From Physocladia obscura (taxonomy: Eukaryota > Chytridiomycota > Chytridiomycetes > Chytridiales > Chytriomycetaceae), in assembly GCA_027596945.1 (NCBI GenBank), contig JADGJH010000284.1, forward strand, positions 1 to 18,369: a stretch of 18,369 nucleotides of DNA, in the 5' to 3' direction. Under the pieces are notes generated by a model that did not search any database, was not told where the DNA came from, and saw only the letters and a program-made list of their open reading frames with translations. The first letter of the stretch is position 1; every line of letters starts with the position of its first letter. Position numbers and translations under genes: made by a program. This document shows positions 1 to 10,364 of the stretch, piece by piece.

Positions 1-196
1 AAAGAAAAGTCTCCTCAAAAATGCATTGCACATCACTAGGCAACAGGCAAACAACACGGTATCTTCCGCATGGCATGGGATGTGGATAGGATAAGCAATA
101 AAAGAAAACGCGACCACCAATCTTTTAAAATTTTTTCCAAAAAATCATCTGAAAATCATATAGTGTGAAGAATCGCGTTGAGGAAACGATAATTCA
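1..196 (+). promoter_or_regulatory. 5' flank of the Sds3-like gene
   Basis: This stretch lies before the ATG at 197 and shows no coding signal. It presumably holds the 5' UTR and proximal promoter of the first gene. The start-codon context is AT-rich (gataattcaATG), usual for a fungal gene. I found no convincing TATA box or other named element. Confidence 0.4.
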
Positions 197-2558
197 ATGA
201 GTCAAGCCAGCGTGTCAATCAGCATCAACAACCGCACGGCAATTTCACACGAAGCAAGCCTAAGCGTCGGTGTTGGACTGGTTGGCGCTGTGCAATCACA
301 AAGCGCAGCCGCAAACTCAAGTGCACCTGCAAATTTAAATAGCAATAACAATACAAACACAAACGTCCAATGCATGGCAAACAACGCGAACCTGACCAGC
401 CAAGTGCCGTCTACACTTTCAACTTTGGCTCTGGTGCCAGGGACACGCGTCGCGCTGTCAGCCGGTACTCAGCCGTACTCAGCTTCTCCGCCGAACATCA
501 ACACAAACTCACTGCAAACTCTAACGCAACAATCACAGCAAGCACGCGGCGCAAAAGTAACGAATGTGCCGCCTGATATTGACGTTAAACTGCCACCATT
601 CGCAGGTGTGGATTCATTTTCGAATAGAGCTGTGGGAAGTCCAGTCTGCGCGCTTGCTATTCCTGGCGTAGGCGTCAAAATTGCTCAAACAATAATCTCG
701 GAAATTTCATTAGCCGATTCAGTCGCGTCGAAACTGAGCATAGAAAGCAACACCAATAAGATCAACGCGACTGCCGCGATCAACAACACCAACACCAACA
801 GCAATCGCAAAAACAACAGCGATCATTTGAAAACCACCCCCACGCCACCGTCGGTTACCCTTGCGCAGCCCCCGCCACAAATAATTGTCTCGTCAAATTC
901 ACCACACACACCATCACTTGCTGCGTCGCGTCCATCAATCAACCTGACTCCTCCATCATCTAAACTGATTGACTCAACGCCACCTTCAGATCTTGAGAAC
1001 TCAATCCTCTTCATAGAACCAAACAACTTAAACAACCAAGACGACTTGGTCTTTAGCGATGACGACGTAGTGTCAGACCTCAACGATGTTGATGATGACG
1101 CAGTCGATGGCAACAGTGACAACAACAACAACAGCCAGAATCAGAACAGCAACATGATAACAACTGGAAACAAAACAAACTCTTCGGCCACTTCTGCTAC
1201 TGATCAAAACAATGGCAATGATGTAGACGATCATATTAACACTGACGAAGATATCGATAGCAATGAAAGCGATGACGATGACGAAAGTCAAATGTCATTT
1301 TCTGCTCCTGGTATTTATATTTCCCATTTAACAATAAAATAAAGAAATAATAGTAATACTTAAGTAAGGCGAACCAAAGTTTCTTTCAACTGACCAAAAA
1401 AAAAAAAAGAAAAAGCAACCGATGATTTAATACTTGCGACCGACAGTCCCGACATTATGGAACTAAAGCAAAGCATTCATCATGCCAAGCTTGAATTTCA
1501 AGAACTTAAACAGTTAATTCAAGACTTTGCAAAACAGTTAAGAAAGAGAAATTCTTATAAAATATCATTGACACAAATTATGCATTTCTTTAATGTATTC
1601 AGGTTATTTGATTTAAAAACCGTCGAATTGGATTTTGAAGAAATTCTAGTCAAGTCTGGTATGTCTTGGGGAACAAGGACAAACGAAATACTAATATTGA
1701 GTTGAATCTCAGATTTTCATCCAACGCTAATTACGCAACTTAGCGACATTAAAAAGAAGCAAGAAACAAGTAACGGTATGGCATTATCAAGGCTCGAAAA
1801 AAGCCGATGTTCTGCAATAGATTTCTGTCAGGCGTCGACAAAAATGGCCAATGACACTTTTCTGGTAATTAAACATAAAATAACGAAAATTAAAGCAAAA
1901 ATCGAAGACAATAAGCATATAAAATAAGAATGATAATAATTATTAAAAAAAAAAAATTTTGACAGGATCGACGGAAAAATGTGCGTGACGAACTACGCGA
2001 ATCACTGACATCATCTTTATTTCAGATGCAAAATGAACACAAATTTATTTACCAAAGCATGCCCTACTGTAAGCTCTAGAAGCAAGAAAAAAAAAAGGAC
2101 CGAAAAAACATTAAAAATTTTTTTTTTTAAAAATTGCTTGTCATTATTAGTTCCGACAACTCCATTCATCAACAACCCCGTCGCAACATCCAGCAAGCGA
2201 AAACAACTGCATCATATTGCAAAGACTCGATCATCAGCAGTGTGGGTGGATTGCGCAGCAGCGGCGGCGTCGGTGACTCGGACGAATATACAAGCTGTCA
2301 AGTTAAATTTTTCGGAAAATTTAAACTCAAGAAAAAGAACGAAACGGTTGCCGGCAGATAGTGGCAATACTTCAATTTTGCAAAGCGTTAAACAGGTTTC
2401 TTTTTTCTTCTTTTTTCTTTCTTGTGATGATCTCACCACTTTTTTTTTCCCATATTTGAAAGCAATCGGCCGCAATATATCCCATACCATGTGAAGCTTT
2501 GGACGATGCAGATGCAGATGACGATATGGCATTGATTGGCTTGCTGGCAAGCACATAG
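197..2558 (+). CDS. Probable Sds3-like subunit of a Sin3/Rpd3 histone deacetylase complex, six or seven exons
   Basis: Hand model: exons 197-1310, 1416-1658, 1713-1864, 1966-2068, 2151-2395, 2463-2558 (650 residues, TAG stop). All junctions keep frame. The 1659-1712 intron has a TACTAAT branch point at 1689-1695. Residues 1-370 are Asn/Ser/Thr-rich and turn acidic from about residue 275. The part from exon 2 on is helical and charged. It contains F-x-ELK, then LF..K...L..F near an HP pair, then spaced Ala/Phe/Arg/Leu heptads, which is the spacing of Sds3/BRMS1 proteins. The C-terminus is Asp-rich and ends in an ALIGLL-type helix. Family knowledge: Sds3 is a nuclear scaffold of the Sin3 corepressor. 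Inference: a further intron, 1513-1602 or 1537-1602, is likely, because removing it restores the family's ELK-to-HP distance (giving 620 or 628 residues). The weakest junction is the purine-rich acceptor at 1414-1415. Alternatively, 197-1342 and the downstream exons could be two separate genes. Confidence 0.55.
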
Positions 2559-3387
2559 TAGTACCTCTAATTGCCAAGCATTTCCATGCAAATTACCCTT
2601 TCCAGCAACACCAGAGCAATTTAAGTTCAGTCATATTATCTTGGTTGTCGCCTTTATTTTGTTGTGTTTTTTTTTAATTTTATTTTGTTGTCTCTCGTCA
2701 TTTGGGATTTTGTTTGATTGTTTTCGGTAGGAGGAAAAGGATAGAAATTCGCGTTTATTAAAGAAATATTATACTCCTGTTTGTTTCTGAGGAAAAATAT
2801 TTTTTGCTGCTGAATGAGGATTAAAATATTGCCAAAAAGGCAAGTCTCAACCAACCAAAAGAAAAGCCACATTACGTAGAAAAGGAAAACAGAAAGCGAA
2901 AAGAAAAAACCATCGAATAATTTATGAATATTCGCGGATATAGCAGCGATGGTCCCGAGTTCGACCAAAAAAAAACAACCAATATCTATTTTAAATCCAT
3001 CGTCCTAACAACCTTATTACTTCGAAATTTGTTAGCAGTCGGCTCCGCTTACTATTCGCTCCGCCGGTCAACGTTACGCAACAAATCATCCGCCGCTTCC
3101 CCTCGTTTTCGTATGTTGCGTTGATTTTAGATACTACTATTTTTAATGATACACAATCACATCAAAATCCACTCCGACCAGGCAACCAGGGTGCTCTGAA
3201 TTACGGTCCTAAACTACTACCGGTTGGTGTTTCTTTTCGCTGCTTTTGTTGTTGGATTCCCATTTCGAAACCTAGCAAATTGACACGTCAGTTTGATGAA
3301 CTGGACAGTTAATCTAACCAATCAATCACACCAAATTCCCAATTGCAGAGAAAACAAATCCCAACTAGTCCAGATATAATCCAAGAA
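2559..3387. other. Intergenic region: 3' flank of the Sds3-like gene and 5' flank of vigilin
   Basis: There are 829 bases between two same-strand genes. The open frames here are short and T- or K-rich, and I take them as chance. The part from about 3040 to 3115 is more GC-rich and pyrimidine-rich (ctccgc repeats), which would suit a promoter or transcription start region for vigilin. I see no RNA gene. Confidence 0.5.
3111..3348 (+). other. Candidate 5' UTR intron of the vigilin gene
   Basis: A canonical donor GTATGT begins at 3111 and a clean acceptor, caattgcag, ends at 3348, only 39 bases before the vigilin ATG at 3388. The upstream sequence does not join in frame to give a longer vigilin N-terminus through the 2924 open frame, so the intron would lie in the 5' UTR. 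At 238 nt it is longer than the other introns here. This rests on splice signals alone. Confidence 0.35.
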
Positions 3388-6300
3388 ATGGCTGAAATGG
3401 AATCCGAAATCTTCTCGCAGCTTCGACGTGGAATCAACGGCCTTGTAGGAAACGACCTTTCCTCTTCCGCCTCTGTTTCTGCTCACGGTAATGCTTCGGC
3501 GAGAAACGAGGTTGATATCGTGTCAACCGCTTCTGCCATCGTGAATACTGTTTCTGGGAACGGGGCAATCGACTTTGACTCGCCAGATTTGTTTCCCGCT
3601 CTCCCAACACCTGCTGTTGTAGCGCCGAAGCTTTCACAGACCTGGCGTCCTGCTGTTGCTAAAGCATCTACCATTGCTCCCGGAACTGTCAAGAAACTTG
3701 GCAGCGGCAAGCGTGTTGCTGAATCCCTCGAAATCCCAATTAATATGCAGGTTTTGTGGTAGCTTTTTTTTATTTTTCACATTATTTATCTATCGACCGT
3801 TGCAAACAGCAAAAACTCCCCGTCACTGGAAAAAATAGTATTGCTGATCATGCAAAAGCTATTGGACTCCGCAATAGTTGCACAATTGAGCTCTTGCCAA
3901 ACCGCACAACTTTTGTCCTTTCGGGAAAGCCAGAAAATATTAAAACTGCGCGTAGAGAATTTGTTACTGCCGTCGGAGTTTATGTGGGTTATTTTCCATC
4001 TTTTTTTTTCTCTTTCTTTTCGTCGAGGCACTAACCCGTGGCACTTTTTGACAGCTCACCGAGACTATCAATGTTCCATCGTCTGTACGGCCACACATTC
4101 TTGGAGCTGGTGGAAAAAATTTGAAAGATTTAATTGCTCGTACCGGAACCCAGATCAACGTTCCCAAAGCTGCAAAGCCGAATGATGATTCTGAACCTGT
4201 TGTCGACTTGGACGACGAGCAACCAATCACAATCAAAGGAAACTTTGAAGGTGTTGTTGAGGCAAAGAAAGAAATTGAGGATATTGTCAAGAAAAGAGTA
4301 AGATTTTATATATAGGAAGACTGATAATAGTAATTATTGGCGTTTTAAAAAAATTACGGATTAGGCTCAAAACCTCAGCGCTCGTCTTACAATAGAGCGT
4401 TCTTATCACCCTTTTATTGCTGGATCCAACAATTCCACTGTCGAAAGCATTGAAGAAAAAACGGGAACTCGTATCCATATCCCCCCCCTAGTCCCCTCTA
4501 CTGAAAAAAAAGAAGGAGTTCCAGAAAAGAATGTGAATGAAATTGTCATTGTTGGTTCCAGAGAAGGTGTCAAAGCTGCTGAGGAAGAAATTCGCGCGTT
4601 ATATGAAACATTGGTAAATTGAATAAATCTTAACACACCCAATTAACTGAAATTTTTTATTATTATTTATTTTAAGCGACGTCAAACTCGAACTCTTTCG
4701 TTTCCAGTCAAAAAGAGACAACATCGCTTTATTATTGGTACAAAGGGAAAAAATTTACAGGAAATTCTGGAACAAACCGGCTGCTCAGTTGAGTTGCCAG
4801 CCGCGAGCGATCCCAGTGATATGGTGACCGTTCGTGGACCAGACAATATGCTCAGTGTTGCTCTTCAGTCTGTTCTTCAAAAGGTAAGAAAATTTTAATT
4901 TAGTTGTATCAATTTCTTAATATGATCAAAATCGTTTTCTATTGACAGTCTAACCAAGTCAGCATCGAAGAAATCTTTGTAGTTTCAGTTCTCCCGACCT
5001 CCGTAAACCCAATATTTTTTCTCAAATACTTTTTCACCAAAGAACAAGTACTGATCAAAAAAATCGAATCTGCTCATAATGTCTCAATTCATCGTCTCCA
5101 AGAAGCGCCTGCGTCAAATCCAGTCATTGAAATTCAAGGAAAGACAAAATCGGAAGCTGAAGCTGCGAGTATTGAACTGACCCAGCTGATACGCGAGATT
5201 GGAAGTGCTCTCTTTTTCGGCGATGTTGAGATTCCCCACGGATTGCACAAATACGTTGTCGGAAAAGGTGGCCAGAATATTGTCAAAATGAAGGCTCAAG
5301 CCGCATGGGAGGGTCGACTAGTTGACGTTGTTGTGCCAAACGAAGCCGAGAAATCGGACGAAGTTCTTATTGTTGTGCTTAGACTTCCCGGAGGTCTTGG
5401 AAGTGTGCCAGGTGTCAAGACCGCGGTCAAGAAACCGGCTAGTGCTGAAGTTGCGGATGATATAGAAGCATTGGCATTTGTGGAGAAAGTGCGAGCAGAA
5501 ATTTTGAGCGTTAGTTTGGCAAATGAAGATCTAACAACTGAGATTGTCAAGGTTGACGGAAAGTTCCATGGACGAATCATTGGTTCTCGCGGAAAGGATC
5601 TTAAGGAGTTGCTTGCCACTTTCGGTGACGAAGTTAGCATTCGATTTCCGCCTGCTGTCACCGACAAGAAGAAGGACGATGATACTACAGTGGAAAAAAA
5701 GAATGTAATTGACCCAAATACTATCGTTATTCGTGGACCAAAAAAACTCGTTGCAGAAGCAAAAGGAAAGATTGTTAAAATTGTGGCTGAGTTGAAGCGG
5801 ATCGAAACGCTGTCATCGTTTAGTGATACATTGAAAGTCAAGAAAGGAGCTGGTCGCAAGCTTGTCCAAGGTGCTGGAGCGCCCGTGTCTACTGGCTCAA
5901 ATATTGTTAACGAAGTCGGCTTCAGCAGCGACAGAATTGGATGGCTCATTGGACTGGTCAAAGAAGCTCTGATTGCAAACCCATCGAAATCTATTGAAGA
6001 AGGTGCAACCCACGAAGATAATCATATGCTTTCGCTTTTGAAAATCGACGTAGCGGAATCTACCAAAGAAATTGGTGATGATGTAATGACGTTTACTGGA
6101 CCCAAGAATGTTGTGGCGATTGCTAAAAAAATTATTTCTGAGCGTGCCGTACGCCTTGCTAACCAAGTTACTGTCGAATTCAAGATTTTTCAGACATGCT
6201 CAAACGTTAGTAAGGATGTTTTAAACGAGAATGCAATTCCAGATTTGAAGACTCGCGTAATTCGAAGATTAATCGGAAAAGGTGGCAAAAATGTTAATAC

Positions 6301-8882
6301 CTTGATGGAAAAGTTCAATGTTGCTATTCAATTTCCTGAAGGCGGAAAGAAGCGGAGAGGAAAAGGTGAAGCAGAAAACGAAATCGAAGATACCGCGGAT
6401 GTCGAAGATGCTTCTGGGGAGATTTTAGACGGCACTGTTGTCTTAAAAGGAAACCCAAAAGACGTCGAATCGGCAAAACACGAGATAATGTCCATCGTCG
6501 AAAACGAAGTAAAAAGAAAAGAAAAGAAAACAACACAAAAACTTAATCAAATTTATAGATTGTCAAATCATTTATTATGAGCTTTGAAATCCCTCGATCA
6601 GTTCTTCCACGAGTCCTCGGACCTTCTGGCTCCAAGATTCGGGATCTTCGCGATACCCATGACGTCCGAATCGATTTACGAGATCTTGAGGGTGATGACG
6701 GTGAAATTTCTGTCATGATCACACTCGAGGGAAGCAAGTCCAACTGCTTACTTGTCGAAAAAAAAATTCGTAATGTTGCTGACGAAGTGGTGAGTTTCAT
6801 TGGATGTGATTGGTCGAAATTCAAAACTTTGAATAAATTATAGGTCAATGTCGAAGTTCGCACTATTCAAATTCCATCATACTTACACAAGGATGTTATT
6901 GGAACTGGAGGATCTCGCATCAAGGCGGTTATTGACTCTTTCGGTGGACAAGACAAAGTTAAAATTCAATTTCCGAACCGTGGGGATTCTGTTGTTGGAA
7001 GCGCAGAATCCAACACAATCAGTATCAAAGCTCATGCAACTCAAATTGACGCACTTGCGGCAGCCGTAATAAACATCGCCAATGATGTCATTGCTGGAAC
7101 AGATGGATATGATGCACGTCTTATTGACGAAAGTTTTGAAGATGTTGTTTCCGAAAGTGTTTCTGTTCCGAAATCCGATGTTTCCCGAATTCTCGGAAAA
7201 GGCGGAGACTCGATCAAAGATGCAATTCGCAGGTTTAATGTTAACTACTGGTTTATCGAAAATACCGATGACGAAATTGATATGAAAGTTGTTGGACTAG
7301 CGGAAAATTCAGATAATGTGCATCAAGCTGTTGAAGAAATTAAAGTACGTGAAGGAATGTTTTTTGATTGTTAATTGTTCGTTTTTTTTCTAATATTTTT
7401 ATTTCAGGGAAAACTTCGAGTTTCCAAAAAAATTCCTCTTCCTGTAAAGGTTAACGAAAATTTAGTAAATGATGCGACGCGTAGCACTGAGGTTGCATCT
7501 GTTGAGGATATTGTAAAGAGAGTGCGAAACGATAGTTATGGAACAGCAACTGCCGAAATTTCTGCCGCATCATTATCTGGAACTACTGAGGGGTTCATAA
7601 CAATTCGTGGGGAATCAAAGGCTGTTAATAACTCTGCAAAAGCTGTTGAAAAGGCTTTGTCGGAATTGGTGCGTTTTTCGCTCTTGTTACAGATTGTTGT
7701 TTTTTGCTTTTAGTTTGATTGTTATTTGTTTATTTTTGGCAGACGAAGTACGATGTGACTGTTCGTATTCCCATTGGAGTTGGAATCAAAGGTCATATTA
7801 TTGGCAAAGCTGGAGCGACAATCAGTAAGATTCGTACCGAAACAAAAGCAAATGTCGAAATTACAAATGGAGCTCGCAATAGTGGTGATGTTGTCATTGT
7901 ACGCGGAACTGCAGATGCGGTCGAAAAGGCCACAGAATTCGTCCAAAAGATTGTTGCCGACCAAGCGTCACGAGCGGAAGTAGATGTAGCCCGGCGAGCT
8001 GCTACTGCACAAGCTTCAGCTGTTTCAAGAGAGGTCGCCTCATTTTCTGCTGGGCCTGCACGTCTGGACGACGTCGTCGTGGATGGCGAACCTGCTGGCG
8101 TGACCATCGGTGTAGGGGCAGGCTATGTGCCAGGATTTGCGCCAGGGCAAAAGCCAGCAAAGGGAAAGAAAGCATCAGTCCCAGTAACCGTTGCACTAAC
8201 GTCGACAGCAGCGCCATCATATTATGCATCATTTTCAAGTGCGCCTGTTGAAGATTCGTGGAAGCCTGTGGGGAAAAAAGGAAAGAAAGATGAAGACGTT
8301 TTGTCGACTACCGACGGAGCTTCCGTGAATGGCTCTGCCATTCCTGGTGCTGGACCAAGCAAGAAGAAGAAGAGAAATAAGAACAATAGTGCTTTAACTG
8401 CCGTAGCTGTCGAGGATGTTATAGTTGCTCCGGTAGTTGCTGCCGCTACTGAGGTGCAGATCCGCGCATCGTCACCCGTGAAGGCGTCAACTCCAGTGCG
8501 AGCGTCGTCCCCTGTGAGAGTAGCGTCCCCAGTGAAAGTGCAATCTCCTTCCAAACCGGCAATAGTTACTCGAGAAGTTCCTCTTCAGCTTACTGTAGTT
8601 TCAGAGAAAATTGCTGACCCAACTTACCCACCGTTTGTTTCTGAAGCTGTGCCAGTAGTTTTTACGTCTGAAACGTTGCTTGACGATGGGTGGACGGTAA
8701 TTAACAAGAGAGGCGGAAATTCAGTCTCGACTGTGATAGCTGCAGATGCCAATGGCACTAGTGGTGAAGCTGCCAGGAAGAAGAAGAAGAACAAGAGCAA
8801 AAAGAAGAAAGCTGGAGTCAATGCTGCTTTTACTGGGGTTGCAGAAAAGGGTGATGAAGATGAGGATGATGCTGATGAATGA
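3388..8882 (+). CDS. SCP160: Vigilin/Scp160, multi-KH-domain RNA-binding protein, ten exons
   Basis: Exons: 3388-3750, 3810-3977, 4055-4297, 4365-4613, 4677-4883, 4949-6508, 6559-6789, 6844-7344, 7408-7668, 7743-8882. They total 4,923 nt (1,640 residues), and all introns are phase 0 (50-77 nt). An N-terminal FPALP-type linker precedes about 14 KH modules. Intact GXXG loops lie at residues 194-197, 362-365, 515-518, 622-625, 853-856, 951-954, 1027-1030, 1125-1128 and 1282-1285. KH3 has GSNN at 278-281. KH1, KH5, KH8 and KH13 lack the loop. The tail (about 1335-1640) is disordered, with two W-x-x-[VI]-x-K-[KR]-G motifs (W1434, W1578), an SPV(K/R) repeat near 1503-1532 and Lys-rich blocks. Family knowledge: vigilin/Scp160 binds mRNA and polysomes, largely at the ER, and affects translation and chromosome segregation. 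The degenerate fifth KH matches the fungal pattern. An ATG at 3397 is an alternative start. Confidence 0.93.
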
Positions 8883-9067
8883 TTTATTATTGTGGAGTTT
8901 AAACTTGAGGCCTCTTCACAATCGATTTGTTTTCGAACTTTGTTTTTTTTTCTTTTTGCGTTCTTATTTTTTTTTTTGTGAGTGGCGAAAATATACTGTT
9001 TTTTTTTTTTTAAAAATAAGAAACCAAAGATGATAATACATATTCACAAGAAAGTTAAAGTTAATCA
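8883..9067. other. Convergent 3' intergenic spacer
   Basis: These 185 bases separate the vigilin stop from the stop of the oppositely transcribed zinc-finger gene. They hold several T runs (8940-8980, 8998-9012) that would serve as U-rich or A-rich 3' processing context on either strand. No gene is visible. Confidence 0.5.
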
Positions 9068-10364
9068 CTAAATTTCATTACTGCCACAGTCCGAGACAAC
9101 AGCACTGCTGCCACTTCCACTACCACTTTCAGGTACATTTGATGTATGATCTGCATGTTCTCTCCAATAATGCTGATCCATACTCTTTTCAGTCTTGTAC
9201 AAATTACCACAAACGCTACAAACAACTGTCCTACGATTTGCACGCTCAAATGCTTCACGTGCGCGCTTGTCCATGTGCACGCGTGCATGTTGAGCAAGGT
9301 TGCTGTTACTTTTGAAACGCTTGGTGCAAGTTGCAACAGGGCATGTGTAGGGAGCTTCGTTTGTGTGGGAGCGCGTATGGATTTTAAGGCGCGAAGATGT
9401 CGTATACGTTGCAGGACAAATTGAGCATGCACTGTTTTTTTGGCTTTATTTTTCAGTATTTTTATTTTTTGGGTTTGTTTGGTTTTTAAAAATTTAAGAT
9501 TATTTACTGGGGTCTGTCACGAGTGTGGACGCGGGTGTGTACTTTCAGAATTGAAAAATACGCAAACGTTTTGTTGCAGCCGGGAAATGAACAAGCATAT
9601 GTACGGAGAGAAGCAGGGTCATCAGGTGTGTCCATGTTGCTAATGACCGAACTAGTGGCGCTAGTGTTACTGGCCCGACGGGTTTGGTGCGATGCTTCCG
9701 TTAATTGTGGCAGGTAGAGCATTGGTGGAGTAGTTATGCCTGAATTAACTTCCCCGCTTTCATTGCAAGTCCGGGTCGTAATATTGGAAGTAATAGAAAT
9801 GTGATCGTGTTCATGGAATGTCGCCTCAGATCGGAATTGACCGTCCTGAATATTCAAGAAACTATCTATTTGGATACGAAAATTCGGGGTTTCGCGCGGT
9901 TGTTGGGCAGGTAGATATAAGTCTTGCTTTTGACTAATATGCTGGTTCTTGTCGCTGATTTTATTTTTAAACGTAAAAGCGGCATAGTTTGCGATTTTGC
10001 TGTCATTGCTGACAATAAAAGCATCGTCGGAATGGTGGATAGTTTTTTGTGACAGCGATTGTTGCGGAAAAACTGGCTGAGTAAGTGGAGAAGATTTGCT
10101 GGTATCTCGTTCAGAAGGCAATTGCGATACACCAGTGCGGAGATTCAGTGAAGCTCGGTTGGTCGGCGGAGAAAATAATAGGGTGGAAAGTGCTGAAGGT
10201 GTGTTTGTCAATAGTTGGTGATACTCTGGTTGAAGTTGTTGAAGTTTCTGGTTTTGTTTGTCAGAGAGGGTTTGCACTTTTTGCGGCGGCGAATCGATGG
10301 TGGTTTGCAATTCGACTGCAGCTACAAGATCTCTGAAGCTGGGCAGTTTACTGTCTGTAGCCAT
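9068..10364 (-). CDS. C2H2 zinc-finger protein with four C-terminal fingers, two exons
   Basis: Exons on the minus strand are 10364-9508 and 9431-9068. The 76-nt intron (GTAAAT...ACAG) is phase 2 and falls in the linker between fingers 1 and 2. The product is 406 residues. The first 250 or so are Ser/Gln/Thr-rich and probably disordered. Fingers: C258-C263-H276-H280 (CX4CX12HX3H), C288-C291-H304-H308 (CX2CX12HX3H), C316-C321-H334-H338 (CX4CX12HX3H) and C357-C360-H373-H378 (CX2CX12HX4H). The linkers after fingers 1 and 2 resemble the TGEKPY type (TRDRPHA, TNEAPYT), as in DNA-binding arrays. A longer charged spacer precedes finger 4. Inference: a nuclear sequence-specific transcription factor; I cannot assign an orthologue. 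A Ser/Gly-rich tail follows finger 4. Confidence 0.85.

Noticed and set aside
2033..2494. 153-codon frame as an independent small gene
   Set aside because: It is a composite of exon 4, an A/T-rich intron, exon 5 and a T-rich intron of the Sds3-like gene read through. Splicing gives a better frame with canonical donor GTAAGC and acceptor ATTAG.
5296..5961. 221-codon open frame on the minus strand inside vigilin
   Set aside because: It is a shadow of the KH coding frame. The plus strand has clear homology, in-frame splice sites and KH motifs; the minus translation is Ser/Thr/Phe-rich and unlike a protein family.
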